Source: JAKFDK01 sp036676195 (GTDB lineage: Bacteria; Bacillota; Sulfobacillia; Symbiobacteriales; ZC4RG38). Taken from it: a stretch of DNA of 64,000 bases. The position numbers were made by a program, and so were the translations under genes. Positions 24,058-31,366 of the stretch are shown here, one piece after another (position 1 is the first letter of the stretch; every line of letters begins with the position of its first letter). Under the pieces are notes generated by a model. That model saw only the letters and a program-made list of their open reading frames with translations, was not told the DNA's origin and ran no database searches. The stretch spans positions 15,198-79,197 of the forward strand of contig JAKFDK010000044.1 in the NCBI GenBank assembly GCA_036676195.1, in the 5' to 3' direction.

Positions 24058-24318
24058 TTAACGCGGCCGCATGGCGAAGGAACGGCGGGCCAGGTGCTGC
24101 TCCACCCGCCCGGACATGGCCCAGGCTGAGGGGGCCGGCGCCGGGGTCAACGGGGTGATGGAGCGAATGGCAAAGCGTCCCGGCTCGGTCCCCAACACCA
24201 CCGCCAGCACGGAGGAGATGGCTGCGACCACATCCAGAGGCGCTCCGCTCACGGTCTGCTGCTGCAACGCCGGACCCACCTTTCCACTAAGGGAAATACC
24301 TTCTCTATTAAACCACAT
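24058..24318 (-). CDS. Small conserved-looking protein upstream of accC
   Basis: The protein has up to 86 residues, with a central hydrophobic-amphipathic stretch VVAAISSVLAVVLGTEPGRFAIRSI. Small proteins of this sort accompany decarboxylase/carboxylase biotin genes, and an OadG-related role is possible but not recognisable here. The ATG at 24318 lacks a spaced ribosome site; a TTG after GGAAAGGTGG would give a product of about 70 residues beginning with QQQTVSG. It lies 24 bases upstream of accC, suggesting co-transcription. Confidence 0.55.
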   Translation of the reverse strand: MWFNREGISLSGKVGPALQQQTVSGAPLDVVAAISSVLAVVLGTEPGRFAIRSITPLTPAPAPSAWAMSGRVEQHLARRSFAMRPR

Positions 24319-24384
24319 CTTCCCGGCGGGGGGAAGTGCGGCCGTTAGTACCAGGTATTAAGCCACGGCTTACTCCGGTCCGGT

Positions 24385-24933
24385 TCAGCCGTCCAGGCCC
24401 GGCCACTCACCGATCACTTCCGCCCCCTCCGCCCCATCCCGCTGGCCCTGGCGGCAGAGTAGCCGGAAGTCCTCCGCCGCCATGATGGTATGAAGGCTGG
24501 CTGGCGACAGTTCCCCGGCACCTCCGGTCAGTTCCACCAGCCCTGCCAGCACCGGCCCGCCGGCGTGCAGCCCCGGGGTTGCCGCCGGCCCTGCCGTTGC
24601 CGCAGCGGCCTGGGCAGCCGGGTCATGATCCGGCAGCACCGCCACGTTCAGCGCCCGGGTATTACCGCCGGTACCGCGGTTCTGGCCCGCTCCCAGGGCC
24701 CATTCCACTTCCCGGCAGAGGTCAGCCAGCCGCTCCGGCCCCAGGTCCGTGTCCGCTGCCACCACCACCCCCAGCAGCGGCGGGCCGTCGGCCTGCCGCT
24801 GGCCCTGGCGGACACTGCTCAGGTGGCGAATCCGGCATTCGCTGCCATACGACATCAGCATGTTGACCCCCCGCACCAGATGCCCGAGCTGATCGCCTTC
24901 TGCCGAAATCAGGCCAAGGTAGACCCGTCGCAC
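24385..24933 (-). CDS. HPPK (FolK)-like protein lacking catalytic aspartates
   Basis: The 182-residue protein has the 6-hydroxymethyl-dihydropterin pyrophosphokinase layout: VYLGLISAEGDQLGHLVRGV, then LLGVVVAADTDLGPERLADLCREVEWALG, then TRALNVAVL where active enzymes have the PRTLDLDIM-type motif. The two magnesium-binding aspartates are replaced by Asn and Ala. Catalysis as an HPPK is therefore unlikely. It may be a regulatory or repurposed pterin-fold protein. The GTG start follows GGGAGGGA with seven-base spacing. It leads the leftward unit that includes accC. Confidence 0.65.
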   Translation of the reverse strand: MRRVYLGLISAEGDQLGHLVRGVNMLMSYGSECRIRHLSSVRQGQRQADGPPLLGVVVAADTDLGPERLADLCREVEWALGAGQNRGTGGNTRALNVAVLPDHDPAAQAAAATAGPAATPGLHAGGPVLAGLVELTGGAGELSPASLHTIMAAEDFRLLCRQGQRDGAEGAEVIGEWPGLDG

Positions 24934-25169
24934 GCTCCGGTCCCTCCCTGCTGTTATGGCGGACACTGGTCTCCGCTGCATGTTTAGGGCCACCCGGTCG
25001 CTCAGGGTGGCCACTGAACCGATCAAAGGACCCTATTATTGGCGAGACTGGTTCAGCAGTAGCGTGCGGTCCGTCCAGCCTTCTTATGCGTCGGAGCAAC
25101 GGTGCGGCGGGAGGGCAATCCCTAAAGAAATTGTTCATGCCTCCCCATAGCGGGGAGGCATAAGGTAAC
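24934..25169. other. Gene-free junction with two hairpins
   Basis: This stretch separates the HPPK-like gene from the AT-rich island. It holds a hairpin GGCCACCC/GGGTGGCC (24988-25012) in the leader of the leftward HPPK-like gene. A second perfect ten-base stem ATGCCTCCCC/GGGGAGGCAT (25137-25161) lies just past the end of the island pseudogene, where it could terminate leftward transcription. No convincing gene is seen. Confidence 0.5.
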
Positions 25170-25840
25170 TCAAGGCTGGACGTCTGTTAACTCGACATCC
25201 GGTTCATCAGCCCATGCTGTTGGCCCGGACACTTCAGCTAGACCACCAATAGCCTGCGTGATGGGAGTATCCTCACAGGGGAGAACCTCTGTGACCCTGA
25301 ACGAGTCGATGGTCCAGTCAACGGTATTCCAAACGGCTATACCTCTCAGACCCACTCGATAATAGAGCCTGGTACCCAGCTTCCGGGCGAGTTCGGGAGT
25401 AGCGGCACACGAAATGCTATACCCCTCATCGAGAGTGATGCGAATTTTGGGTTCGACCCACCTACTCGGTTTACGACACCGTAGATGTCGGTCTCGCCAG
25501 TTACTACAGGAACTTTTAGCTTGAGGTCCGACAGGGGATCCAGTACGCAAAGCGGGTCTTGGCGGGGTGCATCGGCTAACTCGATGGCCGTCTTGCGTTT
25601 TCGAGCTAGATGAAGAATTGACTCGACAACATCTCTTGTTGGCTCCGGCAGTGAGTAGGCTCTGTCCTGTGCCACCGCCTCTGTGAACACATGCCAGACC
25701 TTTTGGACCCGATCTGCCTCATTCGAGCCGAATTGGAGGACGGTACTTCCATGTGCAATGCTGAGTGGGGAGGTCGGCTGCGGGACGGCACCGCAGCCGA
25801 CTAAGGCACATAACTTAGCGGCCGATGTTGATTGTGGGCG
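25170..25840 (-). pseudogene. Frameshifted gene of unknown function
   Basis: Two overlapping leftward frames together make one plausible protein. The first part reads VLQFGSNEADRVQKVWHVF and later TGETDIYGVVNRVGG; the second continues PKIRITLDEGYSISCAA, then LARKLGTRLYYRVGLRG and AVWNTVDWTIDSFRVTEVL. The change of frame falls around 25455-25465, in GTAGGTGGGTCGAACCC read leftward. No good start codon precedes the first part. I do not recognise the family. The gene follows the Yip1-like gene in the same direction and may have been part of the same operon before decay, or the shift could be a sequencing error. Confidence 0.5.
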
Positions 25841-25857
25841 CCCACAGCATATGCAGA

Positions 25858-26565
25858 TTAGCGAACTGAACTCATGATCAAAGCTTGCAGTAGTGTAAGT
25901 CCATAGAGTCCAGCCGTCACAATTAGAGACTTCTTCACCGGGACCCGGTGAACAATGCCATATCCCAGAATGAAAAGCCCAAGAAACCATAGATTTAGTA
26001 AATCCAAAGACATAAGGAAGGTCCGGATCCATCCCGAATAATTCGGTGGAAGAAATACCTCCGGACCGATTGAGATGCCGGAAATCATACTCGGTGGGAT
26101 AAGATGGGCCAAAATCGCTTTCAAGATTGCTCCACAGATAAACGAAGGCAGGGTGCAGTGCAAAACCAGGGAGTACAACTTACTAAACCGAACCCGCACC
26201 GAGAGTAACGAACTCATCACCTGTGCCACAAAGGCCATGACATATGCCTGAATTAACGGGGTGGTAAAGGGCGAAATATATGCTGCAAGCGCCACGGCAA
26301 TCTTTGCGGCAGTTGCGATGACAACAGGCAATTCCTGGCCTGAGTTACGGATTTGCTCAAAAGCCTGCATCTGCTCAAGTGTCAGTAGATTACCAATCAA
26401 CAGACCTACTGCACCGTAAAAATAGGCCAATCCCCAATTCCAACGATCCTTGAGTTCCACAAACAAGCGCTGCGGCTGCCCGAATACGAGAAACGGTCGA
26501 AGACCGGGTGAGGTGCGAGTAGCTACTGTTTCAGCCTTCCGATTGGCTATCTTGCGCGCTCTCAT
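25858..26565 (-). CDS. Yip1-like multi-pass membrane protein
   Basis: The 235-residue protein opens with a charged, arginine-rich N-terminus followed by FLVFGQPQRLFVELKDRWNWG. It then has five or so hydrophobic segments with the arrangement of the Yip1 domain (AYFYGAVGLLIGNLL, a long central pair, and a C-terminal NLWFLGLFILGYGI). Such proteins in bacteria are poorly characterised. Its ATG overlaps the stop of the preceding small membrane protein (ATGA) and has GGAGG upstream. Next to peptide precursors, an immunity or export role is possible. Base composition is visibly more AT-rich than the flanking operons. Confidence 0.65.
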   Translation of the reverse strand: MRARKIANRKAETVATRTSPGLRPFLVFGQPQRLFVELKDRWNWGLAYFYGAVGLLIGNLLTLEQMQAFEQIRNSGQELPVVIATAAKIAVALAAYISPFTTPLIQAYVMAFVAQVMSSLLSVRVRFSKLYSLVLHCTLPSFICGAILKAILAHLIPPSMISGISIGPEVFLPPNYSGWIRTFLMSLDLLNLWFLGLFILGYGIVHRVPVKKSLIVTAGLYGLTLLQALIMSSVR

Positions 26566-26738
26566 TTGGTCCTCCAGGAGCGCACGGCAAACAGTACGAG
26601 TGGTATGGTCATGGCTGCGATGCCAGTGGCCTGGGCTGTATGCCCCTGCACAAGCTGCTGACTGGCAAAAAGCAATGGCAGTATCGCCACAACTGATAAA
26701 ACAATGCGCACCACCCAAACAAAACCACTAGCCCCCAT
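26562..26738 (-). CDS. Two-TM small membrane protein (58 aa)
   Basis: The start is an ATG seven bases after GGGAGG. The product is two hydrophobic helices (FVWVVRIVLSVVAILPLLFA and IAAMTIPLVLFAV) joined by a short polar loop, ending in SWRTK. It overlaps the Yip1-like gene by four bases and lies 78 bases after the first peptide precursor. Small two-TM proteins beside bacteriocin precursors are often immunity proteins, which is the working guess here. There is no recognisable family. Confidence 0.6.
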   Translation of the reverse strand: MGASGFVWVVRIVLSVVAILPLLFASQQLVQGHTAQATGIAAMTIPLVLFAVRSWRTK

Positions 26739-26816
26739 GCCAATACCTCCCTCATCAAACTTCAAATCCGGTGCGGGATGGCGAAACGCCACCCCGCACC
26801 ACCTCCGTTCATGATG

Positions 26817-27197
26817 CTAACTACACCCGACGATGTCACAGATTGCCGAACCCGTTGTAGCTGCCGACACCCCACCAAGAAACAAGGCACCGGCAGTTCC
26901 AGCTTCAGCCGCCAGGGTCAAGCCAGAGACGATTCCAACTACGCCGATCAAGCCAACGACCGCTACTGCTCCCCCGGCTACGATCAGGCCAATCCCCACA
27001 GCCTGCCAGACAGTAAGCCCGCCCTGGATTTGCTGCATGTGCTCCGTTGACAACTGATACGCCTCAGCCGGGGCGTTCCTGGCAGCCAGGAACAGGTCGG
27101 TGCTCGGTTTGGCACTTACAGTTGATGTCAACATTCCCAGTAACATGAGTACCACAACAAGAATCCCAGCCACGCTCTGCCTGAACAATACGTTCAC
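26817..27197 (-). CDS. Bacteriocin-like precursor 1 (signal segment plus double-Gly leader)
   Basis: The precursor has 126 residues (GTG start; a TTG three codons later is also possible). Residues about 5-29 form a Sec-type signal ending TSTVSA-K. A second, separate leader LSTEHMQQIQGG (49-60) fits the LSxxELxxIxGG pattern of class II bacteriocins. The predicted core of about 66 residues is almost entirely Gly/Ala/Val/Ile helices and ends with two cysteines (Cys120, Cys125: ICDIVGCS). Double-Gly leaders are normally cut by a C39 peptidase, and one is encoded two genes upstream. The combination of a signal peptide and a double-Gly leader is unusual. It lies nine bases after precursor 2. Confidence 0.65.
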   Translation of the reverse strand: MNVLFRQSVAGILVVVLMLLGMLTSTVSAKPSTDLFLAARNAPAEAYQLSTEHMQQIQGGLTVWQAVGIGLIVAGGAVAVVGLIGVVGIVSGLTLAAEAGTAGALFLGGVSAATTGSAICDIVGCS

Positions 27198-27206
27198 ACC
27201 CCTTCG

Positions 27207-27566
27207 CTAGTCTGGTTGGCATGGCCCCCACGCTGCGCATGCTGCGCCAGCAGAAGCGGCCACATATCCTGCGGCTCCACCCCATCCCCCGAGCGCACTC
27301 AATGCAGCAGCACCAACGGCCGGCGCAAAGAAGGGGCACACGACGGCAGCAACCACAAACACAGCCACCGTTGCGATCATGACGCCGGTCAAAACCTTGG
27401 TGGTAGTGGACGCCTCACCGCCAATAACCAACTCCATGGCTCCGTGGTCGAGCTTGGTGGACATCGCCTGGCCAACGGGTAGAACAACATGCAGTGCAGC
27501 AAATAACGCCAAGGTCGACACAAGCACCAGAATCCCGACCGGATACCTCCAGGATGCGAGAACCAC
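27207..27566 (-). CDS. Bacteriocin-like precursor 2 (signal segment plus double-Gly leader)
   Basis: The precursor has 119 residues from a GTG nine bases after AGGAGG (a TTG two codons earlier is possible). Residues 10-35 form a membrane/signal segment (VGILVLVSTLALFAALHVV). LDHGAMELVIGG (39-50) is a double-glycine leader, and the 69-residue core is hydrophobic and Gly/Ala-rich with Cys77, Cys110 and Cys116. It is paired with precursor 1 in the same architecture, so the two may form a two-peptide system. No ABC exporter gene is present, consistent with export through the signal segment. Activity is inferred only from architecture. Confidence 0.62.
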   Translation of the reverse strand: MVLASWRYPVGILVLVSTLALFAALHVVLPVGQAMSTKLDHGAMELVIGGEASTTTKVLTGVMIATVAVFVVAAVVCPFFAPAVGAAALSALGGWGGAAGYVAASAGAACAAWGPCQPD

Positions 27567-27596
27567 GAGCAAACACCTCCTACCAGTCCATGTGGT

Positions 27597-28161
27597 TCAC
27601 CAGACCTGAGCCTCACGCTCGAGACTTGGGTTGAGGTCTTGCGGCTGAACCAGCAAAGCAATTCCGTCCCATACATGGCTGAACTCCACCGGGTTATAGA
27701 GAAGAAACCCGATAGCAGGATCCGCCACGACCACGTGCTCATGTGTTGCCTCCACTACCACCACGAAATGTTGACGATCGGGTATATGTACGAGAACCGG
27801 TGGGTGAAGACGTTCAGGAACCGAGTTTCCACGCCTCAACAAAGTAACCAAAGTGCTCTGCCGCGCCGACCAGTCCCAGCAGGGTTGTTCCGTGAGGTCC
27901 GGTCCCAGCTAATTCAGCAATTGTGGCTTCACTTACCTCTTGGCCAAGCAAGTGCAACAAGTATTTTAGGGAAGCGGGGCCACAAGACTTGTCAGTAGTT
28001 TGTAGTTGTAGATCCCCACGCCCCAGGTAGGCGCTTGCACCGGTAGACCACCTGATCAATAAATCGCTGTCAGCAGAGCGAATGGAGAACAGGGCCATTC
28101 GGATTCCAATAAAGCTTCCTATAACTAATGTCAAAGCACATAGCGCTATCCTCGGCTTCAC
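27597..28161 (-). pseudogene. Membrane-anchored C39-type cysteine peptidase, frameshifted
   Basis: The first frame (28161-27814) starts with a membrane anchor (IALCALTLVIGSFIGIRM), then the catalytic-Cys motif TTDKSCGPASLKYLLHLLG and a conserved region ending AAEHFGYFVEA. The second frame (to 27597) supplies the remainder: PPVLVHIPDRQHFVVVVEA with the catalytic His, and VVVADPAIG with the Asp. Together they make a complete stand-alone C39 peptidase, but a one-base shift around 27815-27850 separates the halves. The family cleaves after double-Gly leaders, which both neighbouring precursors carry. Pseudogene, programmed frameshift and sequence error are all open. Confidence 0.65.
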
Positions 28162-28413
28162 TTGTCTTAATCAACCCCCCGTAATCGCTATTCGACAAGC
28201 TAAACCTATCAACGCAACAACCGCTCAACGCTCCCCAGTTTATTCCTAATAGCGGCCTCTGCAAATATTTACAGGTTGTTCTCGCTCCCAGAAAAAGTCC
28301 ACATGCCTTGTACCACATTTTCAGGCACTGATTTGAACGCATGTGACTCAGTAAGCGGTTCGCCTGTCACCCCCGGCAGCAGCAGGCTCTTTGCAAGGGA
28401 AAAGCACGCGAAC
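28162..28413. other. AT-rich gene-free spacer upstream of the peptide operon
   Basis: No gene is supported here. A frame of about 90 codons reading leftward is rich in Cys/Asn/Arg, has no ribosome site and looks fortuitous. The region probably contains the promoter of the leftward C39/peptide operon, but I see no hexamer pair good enough to name. It ends at the accB terminator and marks the right edge of the AT-rich island. Confidence 0.4.
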
Positions 28414-28439
28414 AACCGGGCGGCAGCAGCCGCCCGGTT
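28414..28439 (-). terminator. Terminator of the methylmalonyl-CoA operon
   Basis: An 11-bp perfect stem AACCGGGCGGC/GCCGCCCGGTT with a four-base loop lies 25 bases past the biotin carrier stop in the leftward direction. A short TTTT appears slightly further on. It ends the leftward thiolase-to-accB operon. Confidence 0.75.
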
Positions 28440-28463
28440 CTTGCACAGAGCCTGGTCCCGATT

Positions 28464-28889
28464 CTAGCCGATGACCACCATGGTGTCGCCGACGGAAACG
28501 GCCGTGCCCTTTTCCACCAGGATTTCCTTCACAGTACCGGCCACCGGGGCGGTGATGTCGTTCTCCATCTTCATGGCTTCCAGCACCAGCAGGACCTGGC
28601 CCTGGCTCACCTGCTGACCGACCTCGCAGCGCACGTTGGCCACCATACCCGGCAGCGGCGCCTTCACGGCCTCGCCGGCGGCACTGGCCTGCCGGGTGGC
28701 GGCAGCCGCCGGAGCAGCCGCAGCAACCGGTGCCGCTGGTGCAGCAGCCACCGGAGCCGGAGCGGCCGGCGCCGGGGCAGCCACAGCCGGGGCCGGCGCA
28801 TAGGCCGGGGCAGCGGCGGCGGCGCCGACCTCGTCTACTTCCACCATGTAGGTGATCCCACCGATGGTGACACGAAACTTCCTCGTCAT
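28464..28889 (-). CDS. Biotin carboxyl carrier protein
   Basis: The 141-residue carrier has a short N-terminal strand region (FRVTIGGITYMVEVDEV), a long Ala/Pro-rich flexible linker (about 25-70), and a biotinyl domain with the EAMKMEN motif whose Lys is biotinylated. The C-terminus TAVSVGDTMVVIG closes the domain. It shuttles CO2 between biotin carboxylase and the carboxyltransferase encoded 20 bases upstream. Composition fits either propionyl-CoA/methylmalonyl-CoA carboxylase or a decarboxylase carrier. Confidence 0.92.
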   Translation of the reverse strand: MTRKFRVTIGGITYMVEVDEVGAAAAAPAYAPAPAVAAPAPAAPAPVAAAPAAPVAAAAPAAAATRQASAAGEAVKAPLPGMVANVRCEVGQQVSQGQVLLVLEAMKMENDITAPVAGTVKEILVEKGTAVSVGDTMVVIG

Positions 28890-28909
28890 ATCTTCTTTAA
28901 ACCTCCGAC

Positions 28910-30457
28910 TTAAACGGGGAAATTCCCGTGTTTCTTGGCGGGACGACTTTCACGCTTGCTGCCCATGGCCGTGAGGGCCCGAAGCAGGTAGTTCCGGGTT
29001 TCCCGGGGGTCGATCACCGCTTCCACGTAACCACGGGCCGCTGCGATGTAGGGTGTGTTAAATTTCTCCCGATACTCCGCAACCCAGGTCTTGCGGGCGG
29101 CCACCGGATCGGCCTCATCCTTGGCGGGCTTGAACAGGATGTTCGCCGCCCCCTCAGCACCCATCACGGCAATCTCCGCGGCGGGCCAGGCCAGGGATAT
29201 GTCCGCCCCCAGGGACAGGGGGCACATGGCCAGGTACGAACCGCCGTAAGCCTTGCGCAACACCACCGTCAGCTTGGGCACCGTGGCTTCGGAGTAAGCG
29301 TAGAGCAATTTGGCCCCATGGCGGATAATGCCACCGTATTCCTGGGCCACGCCCGGCAGGTAGCCCGGAGTGTCCACAAAGGTAAGTAGGGGAATATTAA
29401 AGGCATCGCAGAACCGGATAAAGCGGCTGCCCTTGTCGGCGGCGTTGATGTCGATGCAGCCAGCCAGCACCCGCGGCTGATTGGCCACCACACCCACCGA
29501 CCGGCCGCCCAGGCGGGCGAAACCGACCACCATGTTCATGGCCCAGCCGGGCTGCACTTCCAGGAAGTCGCCGGCATCCACCACGCCACGGATCACGTCG
29601 CGCACGTCGTAGGGCTTGTTTGGGTCAGCGGGTACGATCTGGGTCAGCCGCTCTTCCAGCCGCTCACCGCTGTCGCCCAGATCCTGCATCAGCGGCTCTT
29701 CCATGTTGTTCGCCGGCAGGAAGGAGAGCAGGCGCTTGACCTGGGTCAGACACTCCTGCTCGCCGGCCGACACGAAGTGGGCCACGCCGCTTTTGGTGGC
29801 ATGGGCCTGGGCACCGCCCAGAGCCTCAAAGGTGACATCCTCACCGGTCACGGTCTTGATGACCTCCGGCCCGGTGATAAACATATGGGAACGGCCCTCG
29901 ACCATGAAGACGAAGTCCGTCAGGCCCGGCGAGTACACGGCTCCGCCGGCGCACGGCCCCATAATGATCGAAATCTGGGGAATGACGCCGGAAGCCAGCG
30001 TGTTGCGGTAAAAGATTTCGCCATATCCGCCCAGGGCGTCAATGCCTTCCTGGATGCGGGCACCGCCGGAGTCGTTGATGCCCACGAAGGGGGCCCCGGC
30101 CTTCATAGCCATATCCATGACCTTGCAGATCTTCCGGGCGTGACTGAGGCCCAGGGAGCCCCCCTGCACGGTAAAGTCCTGGGCAAAGGCGTATACAGTG
30201 CGCCCATTGACCTGACCCCACCCGGTGACCACGCCGTCGGCCGGAATTTCCTTTTTCCCCAGCCCGAACTCCGTGCACTGGTGCTTCACGAACAGGTCTA
30301 CTTCCGTGAAGGTGTCCGGATCAAAGAACAAGGCCAGCCGTTCCCGGGCCGTCAGCTTTCCCTGCTCGTGGCGCTTGGCGATGGCCTTTTCGCCACCCAT
30401 TTGGCGCAAGCGTTCCGTCTCAGCGGCCAACCGCCCGATCTTTTCCTCCATGCTCAC
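28910..30457 (-). CDS. Acyl-CoA (propionyl/methylmalonyl-CoA) carboxyltransferase subunit
   Basis: The 515-residue crotonase-fold carboxyltransferase belongs to the PccB/MmdA family. Characteristic segments are GKLTARERLALFFDPDTF near the N-terminus, QDFTVQGGSLGLSHARKI, the oxyanion-type INDSGGARIQEG, and in the C-domain FVDTPGYLPGVAQEYGG. It moves CO2 between carboxybiotin and propionyl-CoA, interconverting it with (S)-methylmalonyl-CoA. The GTG start (or ATG two codons later) follows AGGAGGAG. Its operon partners supply the epimerase, mutase and biotin carrier; the carboxylase subunit is encoded separately at 22684. Direction (carboxylation or decarboxylation) is not decided by sequence. 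Confidence 0.93.
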   Translation of the reverse strand: MSMEEKIGRLAAETERLRQMGGEKAIAKRHEQGKLTARERLALFFDPDTFTEVDLFVKHQCTEFGLGKKEIPADGVVTGWGQVNGRTVYAFAQDFTVQGGSLGLSHARKICKVMDMAMKAGAPFVGINDSGGARIQEGIDALGGYGEIFYRNTLASGVIPQISIIMGPCAGGAVYSPGLTDFVFMVEGRSHMFITGPEVIKTVTGEDVTFEALGGAQAHATKSGVAHFVSAGEQECLTQVKRLLSFLPANNMEEPLMQDLGDSGERLEERLTQIVPADPNKPYDVRDVIRGVVDAGDFLEVQPGWAMNMVVGFARLGGRSVGVVANQPRVLAGCIDINAADKGSRFIRFCDAFNIPLLTFVDTPGYLPGVAQEYGGIIRHGAKLLYAYSEATVPKLTVVLRKAYGGSYLAMCPLSLGADISLAWPAAEIAVMGAEGAANILFKPAKDEADPVAARKTWVAEYREKFNTPYIAAARGYVEAVIDPRETRNYLLRALTAMGSKRESRPAKKHGNFPV

Positions 30458-30474
30458 GGTCGACAGGTCTCCTC

Positions 30475-30885
30475 CTACTTCTGGGGCTTTTGCACCAGTT
30501 CAATGAGCACACCCCGGGTAGTCTTGGGATGGGCAAAGACCACCAGGGTACCACCGGCACCCGGTTTGGGCTCCTCGGCAAGGAGTTGCAGGCCGGCAGC
30601 CCGGGCCTGGGCCATGGCTGCCCGGATGTCCGCCACCTCGAAGGCCATATGGTGAATGCCCTCGCCACGCTTTTCAATGGCCTTGGCAATGGGCCCTTCG
30701 GGGTCGGTGGATTCCAACAGCTCAATATGGCTGTCGCCGGCCACGAAAAAGGCAGTGCGTACCTTTTCCGTCGGCACTTCCTCCATTTTCTCCAACTCAA
30801 GCCCGAGGGCATCCCGGTAAATCGGGATGACGCTGTCCAGGTCCTTGACGGCGATCCCCAGGTGGTCGATCTTCCTCACCATCAT
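30475..30885 (-). CDS. mce: Methylmalonyl-CoA epimerase
   Basis: This vicinal-oxygen-chelate fold enzyme of 136 residues interconverts (S)- and (R)-methylmalonyl-CoA. Metal ligands appear in KIDHLGIAVKDL (His), SHIELLES (Glu), IHHMAFEVADI (His) and GVLIELVQ (Glu). I chose the ATG at 30885, with AAGGGG about eleven bases upstream; a GTG four codons earlier overlaps that site. It sits between the mutase and carboxyltransferase genes, completing the propionyl-CoA to succinyl-CoA route. Confidence 0.93.
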   Translation of the reverse strand: MMVRKIDHLGIAVKDLDSVIPIYRDALGLELEKMEEVPTEKVRTAFFVAGDSHIELLESTDPEGPIAKAIEKRGEGIHHMAFEVADIRAAMAQARAAGLQLLAEEPKPGAGGTLVVFAHPKTTRGVLIELVQKPQK

Positions 30886-30949
30886 AGCAAAGGCCACCCC
30901 TTATGACCAGATACTAAAATCACAATACAAGCGTTCTGGCAGCCTTACC

Positions 30950-31354
30950 TTATGCTTCGCGACCGGCAAACCAGTTGTTGATATACTCAACGGCAGTCCC
31001 GGTCGGGGTGCCAGGAGTAAACACCTCGGCAATGCCGGCGGCCTTCAGGGTCGGGATATCGTCCTGCGGGATCACCCCGCCGCCCAGCACCAGCACCTCG
31101 CCCAGGCCCCGGTCCTTCAGGGCGGTCACCACTCGGGGGAACAGGGTGCCATGCGCCCCAGAGAGGGAACTGAGGGCGACCACATCCACATCTTCCTGCA
31201 GGGCGGCCTCGGCAATCTGCTCCGGCGTCTGGCGCAGGCCGGTATAAATCACTTCAAACCCGGCATCCCGGAAGGCCCGGGCGATCACCTTGGCGCCCCG
31301 GTCGTGGCCGTCCAGTCCCGGCTTGGCAACAACGACACGAATCTTGCGGTCCAT
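30950..31354 (-). CDS. Methylmalonyl-CoA mutase, small B12-binding subunit
   Basis: The 134-residue cobalamin-binding domain carries the DxHxxG signature as KPGLDGHDRGAKVIA, plus VVALSSLSGAHGTLFP and VLGGGVIPQDD around the B12 tail. It pairs with the 557-residue catalytic subunit encoded 12 bases upstream. Such split mutases are common in archaea and Firmicutes. The adjacent epimerase supports methylmalonyl-CoA mutase rather than isobutyryl-CoA mutase. Confidence 0.93.
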   Translation of the reverse strand: MDRKIRVVVAKPGLDGHDRGAKVIARAFRDAGFEVIYTGLRQTPEQIAEAALQEDVDVVALSSLSGAHGTLFPRVVTALKDRGLGEVLVLGGGVIPQDDIPTLKAAGIAEVFTPGTPTGTAVEYINNWFAGREA

Positions 31355-31366
31355 GGAAAGTCCTCC

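Noticed and set aside
28070..28342. A 90-codon leftward frame upstream of the C39 gene
   Set aside because: There is no ribosome site, it overlaps the better-supported C39 start, and its composition is unlike a real protein. It is treated as spacer.
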